DNA of 64,000 nt from Brachycybe producta. Lineage: Eukaryota; Arthropoda; Diplopoda; Playtdesmida; Andrognathidae. Position 1 is the stretch's first letter. Each line of letters starts with the position of its first letter. The DNA lies in NCBI GenBank assembly GCA_036925085.1, contig JAUPFP010000004.1:5966001-6030000 (forward strand), read 5' to 3'. A program made the position numbers and the translations under genes. This document shows positions 42,374 to 54,860 of this stretch, piece after piece. Below the pieces are notes generated by a model. It searched no databases, had not been told where the DNA came from, and saw only the letters and a program-made list of their open reading frames with translations.

Positions 42374-44609
42374 AGGGTGGTCCTTATTTTTTAAGTTTTT
42401 AAAAGTCTTTGTCTGACCCTTCCATGTTGTTCTATTATGTATAAAATTATGTTGTGCAAAGTTATATTACAGTCAAGCAATATTTAGGGGTAGCTCAATG
42501 AATATGAAATTCTTTATTTTTTATGATTTTTCTCTATTATTGCAGGTAAAGTGAAAAATTAATAGTTATGGCTACTGCAACCAGAAAAACCAATACTTTA
42601 TGGCTTATTGGGCCAGAAGAGACCTCTATCAAGGGATCAAAGTTACCCTCTAATAAACAAGTGCTCAGTGTATTTTTTATCACCACCGAACCTTAAAAAA
42701 GACAATCCGTGAAAGTTCCCGTTGTGCTGTAAAAGAAGCTGCAGTATTTTTGGAAAAAGCCTGGATTCCCATAAGACATGAACAGGATTGTGTTAAGAAG
42801 ACAGAACAGCTTCATGAGAAGTGGGTCAAACTGAAAAAAAATTGTAATAGGAAAAGTGCTGTTCAGCAAAGTCATGAGAGTCAGTTTAAAGATGACCTCG
42901 ATAATTTATTTGACATTGCTCATAAGGATGCCCTCACAATGATTACTATTCTAGAAGACAAGTATTTTCTACTTGCACAGAGAGAAAAAGGTCGGCTTCC
43001 TGTGATTGTTTCAGGTTTTAGGTGTTAACCAGCTTCTAGGTGTGCCTAAGTTGCAGGCAGGCACTGGGGGTGTCAGGCAACTGCTGTTGCAGATTTCCTT
43101 AAAGAATGGGATGTTGTCGATCAAGTGAAAGCTATGTGCTTCGATACCACATTTAGCAACACAGGTCACAGAAATGGAACTTGTATTCTGTTAGAGCAGA
43201 AATTGCAGAAGGATCTTCTGTACTTTTCATGTCGTCACCATATCTTAGAACTTGTTCTTGCTAGTGCATTTAATGAAGCCATGGGTTGTACCTTTTCTGG
43301 CCCTGATGTAACCATATTCAAGCGATTCACGCAATTCTGGGTTAAAATAGATCAGTCATCTTACATGTCTTTAGACAGCAGTGAAACTGTACAGCTTGTG
43401 ATGAAAGATGAAAAAGACAATGTCATTGAATTCTGTACTAACCAGCTTCAACAAACTGACACTAAAATCAGAGATAATTACAGAGAATGTTTAGAATTAG
43501 CTATTATCTTTCTGGGAGGTACACCACCACGAGGTGTGCGATTTTTAGCCCCTGGGGCTGTACATCATGCAAGATGAATGTCCAAAGCAATATACTCACT
43601 AAAAATGTGGCTGTTTCGTAACAGTTTACTCTCACTGCAAGAGAAAAAAAAGGACTATGCAACATATGTGTCTTTCTTGTTTATGTCTACATCAAGGCTT
43701 GGTTCACTGCCCCACTTCCCATTACTGCAGCTTTCAATGATCAACAGCTTCTGCAAAAGCTTAGAGATTATAAAAAAATCAATCCTTCAATATCCAATGT
43801 TACTTGCAAGAAATTTGAGGGACATTTTTGGTACTTAAGTGAGGAACTAGTTGGATTGGCATTTTTTGATGACAGTGTGCCAATCAAATCAAAACAGGCA
43901 ATGCTAAAATATCTTTATGAAAAGGAAGGTGCAGATCAGCCTCTGAAGAGAATCCAAAAATGCCAGTGGCTCCGTTAATATGAGAATAGAAGACTTTGTA
44001 TCGAAGAACTCAATGCACTTATTTGACCATCTTGGCATTTCCAAAAGGTTCTTAGAACATGATCCAAAGATATGGCATCTGCGAGAAGACTACAAGCAAG
44101 CTAAGGATATCATAAAACATTTACAAGTTGTGAATGACAATGCTGAAAGAGGTGTGGCATTGATGAAAGAGTACAATCCAATATTAACAAAAAATGAAGA
44201 TCAGAAACAGTATTTGCTTCAAGTTGTGAAAGAACATTCTAGTCGTTATCCAGATTGCAAAAAGACTACATTAGCTACTTTGTAGTCATTACATGTTTGG
44301 TCCAATGTTAATAAAATGTGCATAAATTACATTGTTGTGTTTTAATTGTAACTTATGTATACAAAATAGTTCATTCTAATTATTTCAATATTAGTGACAC
44401 TAGATAAACAATGGTATATACATTTTAGGAGAATACATAATGATTACGCTATTACGAAAACTTTGAATTCATTGAGCTACCTCTAAATATCAATTAAAAT
44501 TTATAAACTTTTATGTAGACTATTTTTTTGGTTGGGAGAACAATTCTGGGGGGTCAGAACATGAAATATTTGCATTTAAAAATTACCATATATATCAAGG
44601 GACCACCCT
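42374..44609 (+). mobile_element. DNA transposon (2.2 kb) with long inverted termini and a broken coding region
   Basis: Termini AGGGTGGTCCTT and AAGGGACCACCCT. The subterminal inverted pairing extends about 140 bases, e.g. TAGGGGTAGCTCAATGAAT at 42485-42503 against ATTCATTGAGCTACCTCTA at 44468-44486. The TA shared at each border may be the target duplication, with GGGTGGTCC as the true tip. The interior carries a degenerate gene (next entry). It is inserted in a TA microsatellite. Confidence 0.82.
42568..44285 (+). pseudogene. Decayed transposase-like gene of an uncharacterised animal family
   Basis: The reading frame is split by stops and frameshifts into pieces: an N-terminal stretch from ATG 42568 ending in a premature stop near 42693, then 42750-43028, 43125-43577, 43578-43838 and 43980-44285. 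Recognisable segments are KLPSNKQVLSVFF, then IPIRHEQDCVKKTEQLHEKW, then CFDTTFSNTGHRNGTCILLE, then FSCRHHILELVL, with a Cys-Arg-His-His. I know this combination as an uncharacterised protein family common in arthropod and cnidarian genomes and linked to transposons. The Asp in CFDTT may be a catalytic acid of an RNase H-fold transposase (inference). Not functional in this copy. Confidence 0.75.
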
Positions 44610-45132
44610 AATGTATATATATACATGTGTATATATATATATGTATATGTATATGTATATAAATTTTTTTTTACAAAATTTAAATCTTTAAACATTTCTC
44701 CTGCAAAATTGTTTTTTGGCGTTGTCACTCTTTCTGCAAATGAGCAGTTTTGTCATGTAAATCAGCTGAAACTTATTTTGACTGAAAAAAAAAACTTTTG
44801 TTTCATAAATAATATAAAATGACGTATAAAAAAATAAATGAGTCCATTAGTTATGCATCTTAATATAAAAAGTCCATGTTGTCCAGACTTAAAGCTTTAT
44901 AGAATATACAGTAGATATTTTTAATTAAACGTTTGCATATATCGCACCTCGGGTGGAAGCGTGGCACAACTAAAAAACCGCTTTTTTGAAGGAAAATGAG
45001 TTTAAAGTTGCATTTTTCCTATCTCAATCTATTGTAGGGGAGCCAAATAAACCGATATTGTGAATAGTTAAAACGGTTTTTGCACTTTTTTTCTGAAAAG
45101 CTCAGCAAAATAAGCCATGAATCTTCTCTGTA
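44610..45132. other. Microsatellite continuation and AT-rich DNA, no gene seen
   Basis: 44615-44660 is TATG/TA repeat. The rest is featureless up to MITE copy 4. AACCGCTTTTTTG near 44985 and AAAAAAGCGGTTTTTTG near 45555 form a loose inverted pair around that MITE. Confidence 0.5.
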
Positions 45133-45140
45133 CTTTAAAC

Positions 45141-45529
45141 TAGGAATGGACCATTCGAATCCTCGAATCCAGCAAATCTTTAAAAATATTCGAGATTGGA
45201 GAACTCGAAACTTCGCGATTTTTTTGTTTTTCGAATCTTTCGAATCCTAACCTAAAAAACTGTTAAAAATTTTGGTAAAATTAGTTATAAAACGGCGATT
45301 GTTGCAATTTCGGTGTAGTACCCGGATCACCAATATCACCTTGTGGCCTGACCCTGAGTGCCACACTTTTATAAATACCACACTATTATAAATATATATT
45401 AATATTTAATATTATTTCATTTATTTGTATCTTCTTAATGAATAATATAGGATTTTTATATGAAGGATTCGAGATTTTTGGGAGATTCGAGGAATTCGAA
45501 AGAACCTTTTAGGATTCGTCTCACCTCTA
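45141..45529 (+). mobile_element. hAT-like MITE, GATTCGA family, copy 4 (389 bp)
   Basis: Starts TAGGAATGGACCATTCG, ends TCACCTCTA, with a perfect 8-bp duplication CTTTAAAC at 45133-45140 and 45530-45537. Confidence 0.92.
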
Positions 45530-45537
45530 CTTTAAAC

Positions 45538-45960
45538 TTATTTCCCTCCAAAAAAAGCGGTTTTTTGTTGTGCCACCCTTCCAGCTGAGGTGTGATATTT
45601 ATATAAAAAATGTACATAAATGTAAATGAGAAGTTGATTGACAACAGGAAAAGAAAAAGTAGATGCTGTCCTCAACCCATATTTTGTATATAGAAACAAC
45701 ACCTCATTTGCTTTTTGTGTGTGTCTCCTCCTCCTCCTAATAGATGAAAATGTGTAAAGATCAAGCTAGCAAAGTATTACTGTGATATGTACATGTAATG
45801 TACATCATCATCACACATAAAGGGAACTGAACAGCAGATGACATTTGCCAATTTATTTTTTTAGTTAACGATGCATCACACTTAAACATCTTTATTTATT
45901 CATCAGTATGTAAAGAAGACATGATTGAATTGTGCTTTTTATACAGACAACAACAAATGT

Positions 45961-46002
<42 letters not shown>

Positions 46003-46357
46003 AGTCCCTACAACATATTTTACCACTGTACTTTGAAAAAGCTGTCACTGAAATCAAGGATGCAAACAGCAAAAAAATAAAACAAATTTAAGCACCATGT
46101 TCGAAATTAATGAGTTCAGATGGTGTGCTGTTAGTACAATCACCAAAATTCTTTATGCAAATGAAGAGTGTCTCATTTAGAATTCTAACAACATATGCTT
46201 TTTTCTGGGGGGCACTGCTTTTCGCGACATAAATGTATGTAGTAAGAAAGAGGTTTAATGTTTTTGTTGATGACATCAATAGGAAACTATATTGGATATA
46301 TGTATATGTGGTTGAAAATGTAGTTTTAATGAAAATGCAGCTACATTTGTTCAGGAA
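45538..46357. other. Spacer with (AC)n, no gene seen
   Basis: AT-rich. A pure AC dinucleotide run occupies 45962-46000. No coding sequence recognised. Confidence 0.55.
45962..46000. repeat. (AC)n microsatellite
   Basis: About 19 uninterrupted AC units. Confidence 0.97.
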
Positions 46358-46508
46358 ACTTTTCGAGAAACACTGCTAGCAACAATGTTTCCAGTGATTA
46401 TCGTCCGGTCTATACTAGGGCTTAAGCTTAAGCTTCAGCAGCTTAAGCCATAGTACAGACCGGGCGATAATCACTGGAAACATTGTTACCAGCAGTATTT
46501 CCTCGAAA
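46358..46508. repeat. Foldback MITE with about 70-bp arms
   Basis: Left arm CTTTTCGAGAAACACTGCTA... through CCAGTGATTATCGTCCGGTC; the right arm is its complement ending CCTCGAAAAG. The centre is AAGCTTAAGCTTCAGCAGCT. The open frame at 46483-46689 begins inside the right arm and is not called a gene. Confidence 0.8.
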
Positions 46509-47873
46509 AGTGGAGATGTCTTTTGTGGATACAAAGCAACATCGCCCAAGTATCAGACAGCTTGACATCAAAGAGTGTTGCTTGTTTCGCTTTTCCCCCC
46601 ACGTCAAACAGAAAACAGCACTTAATCTACTACCTAGAAGCGAACAAGCAACAAAGGATTTTATTCTGAAGGGTGAAATAGTAAAATGAAATAGTAAAAA
46701 TTCATCTTCCTTGTGATTTAGTATTTCGAGTAAATGAAAAACAGATACTAAATTCGGTTTGGATGTGCAACATCACTGGCCACGTGTATCCAGATACAAG
46801 TTACTGTCCGAGGAAGATGTTGTAAGTTGTTGGATATGAATGTCTAGCGATTATTGCACGGTTTGTATTAGGCTTTACAAGAACTGTGTTTTAAGCTAGA
46901 AGTTTGACCTCAATTTTTAGATTTTAATATTATATAAGTGACTGACTGTAAGGGCATTTTGATATTTGTTTCAGAAACAAAGGCAACAAGGGATGTCACT
47001 CGAGTCAGATCAATATCAACTTCCTAGAATACCTCCAACCTCAAGGCGCATTTTCTAGTGAGAATTGTATGAGCTAAAAGCAGAAATGTTGTACCATCTT
47101 ATGCTTCTCCTTTATCAGCTCTGACATTTACTGTACATGTAAGTTGAAGATGAAAGATTTCTGCTAAAGCAGCGAATTAGAGCTTAAAATGCATCTCAGC
47201 TTATAATCTAATGTAGTTAGATATTTCAGCTTATTTGTAGCTGGTTAGCATGTGAAGTCATCATCACATGGTACCTGTCAACCACAAGGAATCTAAAAAC
47301 GGTGATACATGCAAATAATTACCTTATCTAGGCCACATGACATCGACCTTTGTGTAATAAAATACATTCATTGTGATGCGTGGAATTAATTTTATGTGAA
47401 CTGAAAAGCTGAGCTCTTTTGGTTGCAGCTGAATATGTTTAAACACAATAGCTGAAACAGATGTTCATTTTCAGCTACTGCTGCAATACAAGAATTTCAT
47501 CTTCAGCTTACTAGTACATGCATCTTTACAGCTATTTATTAACTGTAGAAATCTGAGCAAATCTTGATGAACTAACTGTTTAGATTGTTAGTTTTTTTCT
47601 GCTACATCGTATTGTAGATAAGACAGTATAGCCTCTAACGAATGCATATGGTATACTTGATGAGAGGTCCTATCAAAAATAACACAAGAGCTGCTGAGCA
47701 CCATTTTTAAGTTTTTGAAAAGTTGTTAGAAAAGTTGAACATTGTATACCAATTATGCGTGGCAGATGTACAAACTTTTATGTTGAAAATCAAACAAGAA
47801 AATTAAACAAAAAAAAACATGTTTTTTGTGATACTCGCTTTTATAAAAATATAAGTAAAATATAATCTGTTCT
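46509..47873. other. AT-rich DNA, no gene seen
   Basis: 46940-47110 is slightly richer in coding-like composition (GGCAACAAGGGATGTCACTC), but stops interrupt all frames. Confidence 0.5.
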
Positions 47874-47990
47874 TGTCTTGTTGGTGTAGTGGTTAGTGTC
47901 TCAGACTCTCAACCCATTGGTAATGTTGGTCATGGGTTCAATCCCTTGTAGTGTGAATTTCTTTCAATTATGGCGGTGGACAAACAAACA
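47874..47990 (+). mobile_element. tRNA-derived SINE
   Basis: An A-box-like GGTGTAGTGGTTAGTG and a B-box-like GGTCATGGGTTCAATCC are spaced as in tRNAs, ending CCTTGTAG. The tail carries AAACAAACAAA. The tRNA-like head resembles glutamate or similar tRNAs, but the arms do not pair well enough for a working tRNA. Target duplication not found; the 3' border is approximate. Confidence 0.7.
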
Positions 47991-48037
47991 AATTATGAAG
48001 TTAATAAATAAAATCGAGTTAACAAAACATTATTATC

Positions 48038-48115
48038 TGGTACACACCTGATAATTTAAATGCATTTAAATAATAAATGAGTTCTACAGAACCCTGTGAA
48101 GGGCAATCAAACAAT
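48038..48115 (-). repeat. Dispersed repeat, copy 2 (inverted)
   Basis: Complement of 37384-37455 (CACACCTGATAATTTAAATG... and CCCTGTGAAGGGCAA). Family unknown. Confidence 0.65.
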
Positions 48116-50310
48116 GTGTCGAATTCAATTTATTCAGTTAATAATCTGAAAATATTGAGTTCATACTTAAATATAATAATCTAAACTATTGACAAAATAT
48201 TGATTTAGTATTTCAATTTAAAATATTAATAATAAAAGTCAATTTTTATTTGGGATTCATGTCCTTAACTGGATTCCGCGTATAATTCACCTAAACACAT
48301 TTAATTTGAATTCATTTAACTCCTGTGTATACAAGGTATAGCAATAATTGCCTATTGCATTCAGCTTATTTTTAAAAAAAATGATTCTTTCTGTGTGTGC
48401 TAGGTCATTTAAAGTGGAAACGAAATCTCGAAGTTATGAGCAGAAAATAATGGTAGCTGAACAAAGACAACTTCGTATTGTTTTAACTGAAAAAGAAAGA
48501 AAGGTAGAAAGAATGAGACTTTAGAAAAATGCGTCCAAGTTTGAATGACCTGCAATCATAGTGAAGACTGTGTCATTTTCTAACTTCCCATTGCGGCCTC
48601 ACCACAGGATCTAATCTTTGGGCATGTAGCCATTGCTTCTCTGGAGACCAATAACATTGCAAGACATATAGAAATGTGCACCTTTTGCGACTTCTGGACA
48701 CATTAACCTCTCCATTTGTATTCATAGCGTGTTATGATGCTCCACGTGAGTGTCCATCAAAGCAAAGAAAATGGCTTTATGTGACAATGTAGGACTCTGT
48801 ATGTCCTCGAACTAATGTCTCAATCTATTACAAAAGTGTAAAGAGTAGCAGCGCGAAATCGTTTACAATTATATGCACCTCAGAAATTATAAATACTACA
48901 CATTTTAAACTTCAGTTTATTTAAAAAAAAACTGTTTGAAGAATTAAAAAACTGAAGTTAAAAATTGTAATTATTTTCTGAGTGGAATTATTATTTTTTT
49001 CTTAAAAAACTTAGTTAAACAAAATTCAATAACTTTTTTTAATTATATGGCTAAATAATGCATTTCATTTTAATAACCACATATTGATGTTTTAACAATT
49101 TCTAATTTTAAGTTTCAAATATGTAGCTTTATTATTTCAGAGATACTTAAATTTAATATGATTGCTCAGAAAGTGTGACGTGTTATAACAGTTTTTGTAC
49201 TGTTGTCTTCAGCCTCAATATTCTTTAAAAAGTGTTAGTGAAATCTTGTCCAAAGCCAACTGCAAGTACGCTGTATATATGGGCAGGGATAACCACTCTA
49301 AAAAAATAAGACATTTGTAAACATGACAATGGAATTTACTTCCAGAGGAGGTTGTGCCTTGTGGAACGTTTTGATTTAGGGCATTTATAGGGGTGCTACT
49401 GAACAAGAAATATATACTAATGCTGCCATTCAATCTCAATATTATATTTGCATGGAGAATTGTTATAGTGGATGGTTTATTTTGACAATACATTTTTATG
49501 CTGCTTTTGGACTAAATAGTTCCTCTGCCACAGACCCTCTGGGTTGCTTGCTGAATGATCCTTCAAATTCAAATTCAAAAACAGACAATGTCGTCCAAGA
49601 TTAGATAAATATATATATAAAAAAAACTGGGTCGCCAGAGAAAGTGACTGTGAAAACCATCCATTTGTAGTAAATCTTCAGATTAGCTAGTGCTTTAGAT
49701 AATGTGAAGAATGTCTACATCAATATAATATTTCAGATAATACCCTGAAGCACATTTAATAAATTGGCTTGTTGCTTTAGTTTAGGCATTTTATAAATTG
49801 CAAGAAAAGTCAGTCAAATTGAAGATTTAATGCAGAATTAGTAGTCTTGCACATGAATTGTGTAGAATATGGATTAAGTAAGTTATAATTTGCCAGTAAC
49901 AAACTCGTTTATATAAATGATAGAAGGGGTTTGCCAATATGTTGCACTCCAATCTTGATATGCCCCTTTAACTTTATGATTCAAGTGACACACAAAAGTG
50001 TAACTCACCCTGTATATATTTTAAGCGTTTGTATTTAAAGTACACTCACCTAGCACCTATCTAACGTCATTCAATTTCATTGATCCAATATTAAGACAAT
50101 GCTGTAAAAATTACATTTGCCCTAAAGTCTTTCTTGTTCAATGCATCTAAAAAAATCAATTCTGACTCTTGCTTCTTTTAAGCCTAAATTGCTGGAAGCT
50201 TCAAAACGCGACAATTTATGATAAGCCTTTATAGTTGACCACAACTGTGAAAGTCTACAGTCTCGGGCACTTTTATTTGCGTGTTGCTATAGTCTATATG
50301 GCGTCATTTA
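48116..50310. other. AT-rich DNA, no gene seen
   Basis: 48410-48800 is somewhat less AT-rich, without an open frame. Short ORFs at 49215-49493 (-) and elsewhere show no family features. Confidence 0.5.
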
Positions 50311-51101
50311 AAGGCGGGGTCACACTGCTTGGAGAAATATTGACAAGTATTATGAAGTGTGCACTACCTAAATATGGCTCAGCATCTTGAACAACTTCTC
50401 TTTTACGAAGAACAAAACATAATTATTTGGTTACAACTAAGATAGATTTATATATATGCAACTTGCAAGCATATTTTCAATATTGAGGTAACCAATTGGG
50501 AGTTTTGTTTTTTTAGCATTCTTTGCAAAACTGTTAAGGCGCATTTCCACTGAGTTGAAAATTATTAAGTTAGGTAGATCAATCATGCTGCAAAAAAGGC
50601 AAACTAGAAAATAGTAATAAAAAAGCATATAATGCAGATGAAAACATTTCCGGGAATAATTTTTTTTTGGAGAAAGATAATTATTTTAATTTTGCTTCCA
50701 TTTAACTTAATTATATGCAAATACTCCAAGGCACTTTCATTTCTGGCCTAACTGGAACTTAGTTGTTTCAGAGAAGTTGCCTTCTACTCATGTTGCTCAT
50801 CAAATTATTGAGTAGAGTCATAACCTCCTTATATTATATTACTACCCGTCATAAATGACGGGACCAAAATTCTAGTTTAATTTGGCTACTAAAACTATTT
50901 AACTATGACTATGAGAGAAAACCAGTTCATTTAAATTTAAATAAATTCCGACGTGCTTAAACGTTTTGTCCTTGTTTGTAGAGCATTATACACAGACAGA
51001 CAAAGCTTAATATATATATAAAATAAGGAGGGGTTTAGGTTGCACAGCACATAATGTATAGCAGTGTACTATAATGTGTTAAGTAGTGTGACCTCGCCCT
51101 A
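50311..51101. mobile_element. DNA element with TCACACTGCTT ends, nested copy inside
   Basis: Ends AAAGGCGGGGTCACACTGCT and the approximate complement AAGTAGTGTGACCTCGCCCT at 51082-51101. Within it, 50845-51030 is a separate repeat that recurs at 61452-62045 (CCCGTCATAAATGACGGG at one end, GCTTAATATATATATA at the other), i.e. a nested insertion. No target duplication seen for the outer element. Confidence 0.6.
50845..51030 (+). repeat. Repeat with CCCGTCATAAATGACGGG head, copy 1
   Basis: Starts with the 18-bp palindrome, then AATTCTAGTTTAATTTGGCT, ATTCCGACGTGCTT and TTTTGTCCTT, ending GCTTAATATATATA. The copy at 61452-62045 has the same order with a hairpin block inside. An end in TA repeats suggests insertion preference for TA microsatellites. 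Confidence 0.7.
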
Positions 51102-52502
51102 AGCTTAGAGAGGAAACTGTCATCCACATGAGAAAGTCTCGAAAGTCACTGTCATTAATTGATGGTGGAGAGTTTTTGTATCGGACAAAAAATGTGCTTA
51201 CAACATTCTCTCTAATCTTTCGAAATTAGAAGATAGGGGTGGCGATCTATAGTCGTAAAACTCTAGTGTTCCCCCATTGAATGCATGTTGCTTTTGGAGG
51301 AAAACATTGAAACAATCATATAAAATATTTCCTATACATTAAGGTGGCTTTATAGATATTCATTTTGCTTTTTTCCCTTTCTTATGGCGCCACTGCAGTG
51401 GCTACTGCTGTGCTTCATAGACATTTTTGTAAAATTTGGACGCAAAAACGTCTAGCGAACGTTTTTTTTTTTTAAAAAAAAACAACATTATGAAAAAAGT
51501 TGTCTGTCAAACGTTTATTTTTAAAGATATTAATCATGGGAAAAACTTAACATTATCATTAACTATTCTAGTTTCTGAAACCATTTTTAATTTATTTTAA
51601 TGTGTTTCTTGTGATTGCTTGACGTTATTTAAAAAAATATGTATTTCAGCAATTTAAAATTAGTAAAAACTAGTAATTAGTAATACACTTTCGTTTCACA
51701 AATATAAATTTTCTCTGAACCGCGGGTGGGCGAAGAGACACCTCTTATAGAACATAATAAGCCACTTGGGTGAGCCATCTGGGAAAACAGAAACAAAATA
51801 AATATTTATAAAGCCACATTAACAGATTACCAATGTAGAGAGTGTAAGGTAGCATTTCAAATTTATTATTGCAGTCCTACATTTTTTTTCTGCATCTTGT
51901 CCATGAAACATATAACATAGAAGGACGACCAAGTTTTGGTTAATAAAAAATTGATATCGTTTAAAATAATTATGAAAAACTCCCATACACTTTTTGTTTA
52001 TCTTCTCTAGTACTAATATTGTTTGTTTGATGAAGAAAATACCCAACTTAAGTCGATTTCGGCCTATTTCAGTTAATTGGGAATTTTTTATCGGTTTTAA
52101 TTAGCTAGAATCGTACCGCTATAAGTTATAATAATATTAGAAACAATATAAAAGCAACTGATTTAGATATATAAGTATTTTCATGTTGATATCTTGAAAA
52201 TATCCTTTTAATTAAGTTTTAAAGTTTTAAAGTTTTAGTTCAACTTTGAAGTGAAAAGCAAAAATCAATAATTCAAATTACCATTGGAAAGCTTACATTA
52301 AAAGATATAGTCATAAAAGTACTTTAAAGTGATTCATTTATTTTTACGCTTCTAAAACATTTTCAATTTTTTTCTTAATGTTGTTTCTAAAAACGCAGAA
52401 TAATAAAGAACACTGGAAACCATTTTAACATGAACTGGAAGAGACTGGAATATTTTTTCTTGTTAAAAGAAGAAAAAAAAAATTTATGCTATTTTAAGAA
52501 AC
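51102..52502. other. AT-rich DNA, no gene seen
   Basis: T and A homopolymers at about 51460-51482 form a local fold. No coding sequence recognised. Confidence 0.5.
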
Positions 52503-52830
52503 AGCACCTAAAATATATTTTGTTTTATCCAATTTTTCGAGTTATCCGTTTTCGTGTTAAACGGCTTGCACTGAACTTAAGTGATAAATAAATGCTATGA
52601 GTGATTGCCAACTTCAGGGCTGTTATGGCATAATTTGATTAAATTAAATAAAAAAAAACAACTAATTAAATACATACTAAAATCTGGCTAAAAATCTAAT
52701 TATGCCATAACAGCCCTGAAGTAGACAATCACTCATAGCATTTATTTATCAGACAAGTTTAGTGGAAGCCGTTTAACACGAAAACGGATAATTCGAAAAA
52801 TTGGATAAAAAGAAATGTATTTTCGGTGCT
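52503..52830. repeat. Foldback element with about 130-bp arms
   Basis: 52503-52636 pairs with 52697-52830; landmarks are TCGAGTTATCCGTTTTCGTG / CACGAAAACGGATAATTCGA and CAGGGCTGTTATGGCATAAT / ATTATGCCATAACAGCCCTG. The centre is about 60 bases of AT-rich DNA. No ORF. Confidence 0.85.
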
Positions 52831-52872
52831 ATTTTTTACATTTGTATATAACATTTGTATTAAAGATTTATA

Positions 52873-53014
52873 TGTCGCATCCATTTAATGTAATTCTCCA
52901 TTACACGAAATGTATGTCCATTTTGCGTTTTGCATCAGGCCAAATTATGAACATTTAGTGAAACTGGACATACATTTCGTGTAATGGACAATTACACCAA
53001 ATGGAAAGCCGACA
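52873..53014. mobile_element. Palindromic TA-flanked MITE, copy 2 (142 bp)
   Basis: Same family as 25694-25836: TGTCGCATCCATTTAATG at the left, and ACACCAAATGGAAAGCCGAC at the right before TA. It carries more mismatches than copy 1. Confidence 0.82.
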
Positions 53015-53016
53015 TA

Positions 53017-54546
53017 GACATGCAGATTTCTCTAGCCATACTGAAAATAATATTTACATCAAGAAAGAATAAACCTTAGCGATTAATAGAAAACAGAAAA
53101 TAGATTTTTTAAAATTAATATATTTTTGAAAAAAAAAAATTAACAATTGAATTAAATTAAATTAATAATTTTGTTTTACTTGTATTCATAAGTTTTATTA
53201 TCTGTTTTCTATTATTTGCCACGTTCACACGTGTGTTTTATGCTGTAAATCTAAACTTGATCGATTTTGACAGTTTCTTATGTAACTGCAGTCATGTTTG
53301 AAAGTAGAGATGGAATATGGAAATAGAAATGAAATGAAATTTATTGAATTTCTTTTTGTATTCAAACTTTGTAGCATAAGGCCTACATTACATATACTGT
53401 AAATGTAGAGAGAGAAAAAAAATTGAACAAATTCAAATTTCATTTCTTGTTATAAATCCAAACATGTATGTAATTTTAAAACAAAACTTTAAAAATATAT
53501 AAAGCTTAGATCTGTGTTTAACACAATCTACACCTGTTCAGAACCAACAATTTCTAGAGAAATTATTAATTAACATTATTTATGTTCTACTTCTAATTGT
53601 GTGGCTGTTTTCTTTCTAATTTTACAAAGTATCATAAAGTAGGAATTTACTTGTATAATAAAATGCTGCAAGTTTGCACCTTTTGGTTGGTGTCCACTTT
53701 AGAAATTGAATATCTAAAGAATATATACGTTTAAAGTATAATTAGAGAAGTTTATAGACTTTCTACACATAATAATAATGACTGTCTGTGTTGCCTTATG
53801 GCTATTATTACATTGTACATATTGTTTAATTTTAAGTTATTCTTTGTTGTCAAGATACGCGATGAAAGAAGGCCAAAATGTTCAGAGATAGACTCTCTTG
53901 CTTTTGTTTTGTTTTTTTGTATTTTTGTAACAAAACAAGTCAACAAGGTTTATGATAAAGCTGACCTCGTCAGGAGGTTACAAGGCGGAAACTGTTCTAT
54001 TGTTTATGGACTATGTCATAATAAACATGAGATATATTAGATCCAGTCGTAGCATATATATATATGACATGTGAAGCTATAATTCCTTACTCGGTATATA
54101 CGTTTATTCATTTACAAAGAGAGCCAAAAAAATACAAAAAAAGCTTAGATGGTTTTTGTTATAAATTTCTGACACACCCTGTAAGTTTATTGACCAAAAA
54201 AAAACTCCGGTTATCTGTAGAAAGCCACTGATTCGTGCCAAATAGTTAATAGTAATTGATAGACTAATTGGTTGACAATCAGACTATTTCAATTTATGAG
54301 TTCTCTACAATGTGGTAGTACCTCATTGGCTAATTGGAATGTATACAGTGTGTGTCAAAATGTTGATTGGAGTTTTGAAACAATACACAACAGACACACA
54401 AAGGGACAAAACAGCACTATTGTTCGTAAATACAGAGTGTATCCCAAAAATGTATACATACTTTGGTTCTTAATAACTGGCTTGTTTATTATCTTAAATT
54501 TAATTTAATAATTTTTATAATTAAGAGTAAATGTTACAATAGATAA
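53017..54546. other. AT-rich DNA, no gene seen
   Basis: A short minisatellite AGATAATT (x4) ends this stretch at about 54541-54570. No coding sequence recognised. Confidence 0.5.
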
Positions 54547-54860
54547 TTAGATAATTAGATAATTAGATAAAACAGCATTACGTGTTTTATATTTAATTTT
54601 AAATGATGTTGTCCATTGTAATGTGGCTGGCCCCAGACCAGCCTGTTGCTTGCTTTGCTTGTCTCTTTGCTGGGTGGCTGGTCCCATACCAGCCACTTTA
54701 TACCACGTCGTGTGATGCTCCACACTCTCCGAGCTCAGGCTCTTTGACCTGCTGGGTGATCCAGGTCTACTTGATGACCTGGATGCACGGCCCTTGGTCA
54801 CGCCTCCACCTCGGGTTGGAGTAGGACTCCCTGGCATGTCGGTCTGTTTTGGGTTCCGTG
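54547..54860 (-). other. Candidate exon or retroelement remnant encoding a Ser/Arg/Pro-rich peptide
   Basis: The minus-strand frame reads about 90 residues, with PGSPTPTRGGGVTKGRAS followed by an SR-rich run (SRPGSPSRSKSLSSES) and then a Gln/Lys-rich part. GC content is clearly above the neighbourhood. On the minus strand, TTTGAG near 54873 could be a splice acceptor, and the frame is open from there. Two palindromic GGCTGG..CCAGCC units (about 54626-54644 and 54677-54697) overlap it. I do not recognise the protein. Confidence 0.35.

Noticed and set aside
41841-42416. Several overlapping Tyr/Ile-rich open frames on both strands
   Set aside because: They are TA/TATG microsatellite translated; no composition or start supports a gene.
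46483-46689. A 68-residue open frame
   Set aside because: It starts in the arm of a foldback MITE, with no motif or splice support.
47874-47955. A functional tRNA gene
   Set aside because: A- and B-like boxes are present, but the acceptor and anticodon stems do not pair; it is a SINE head.
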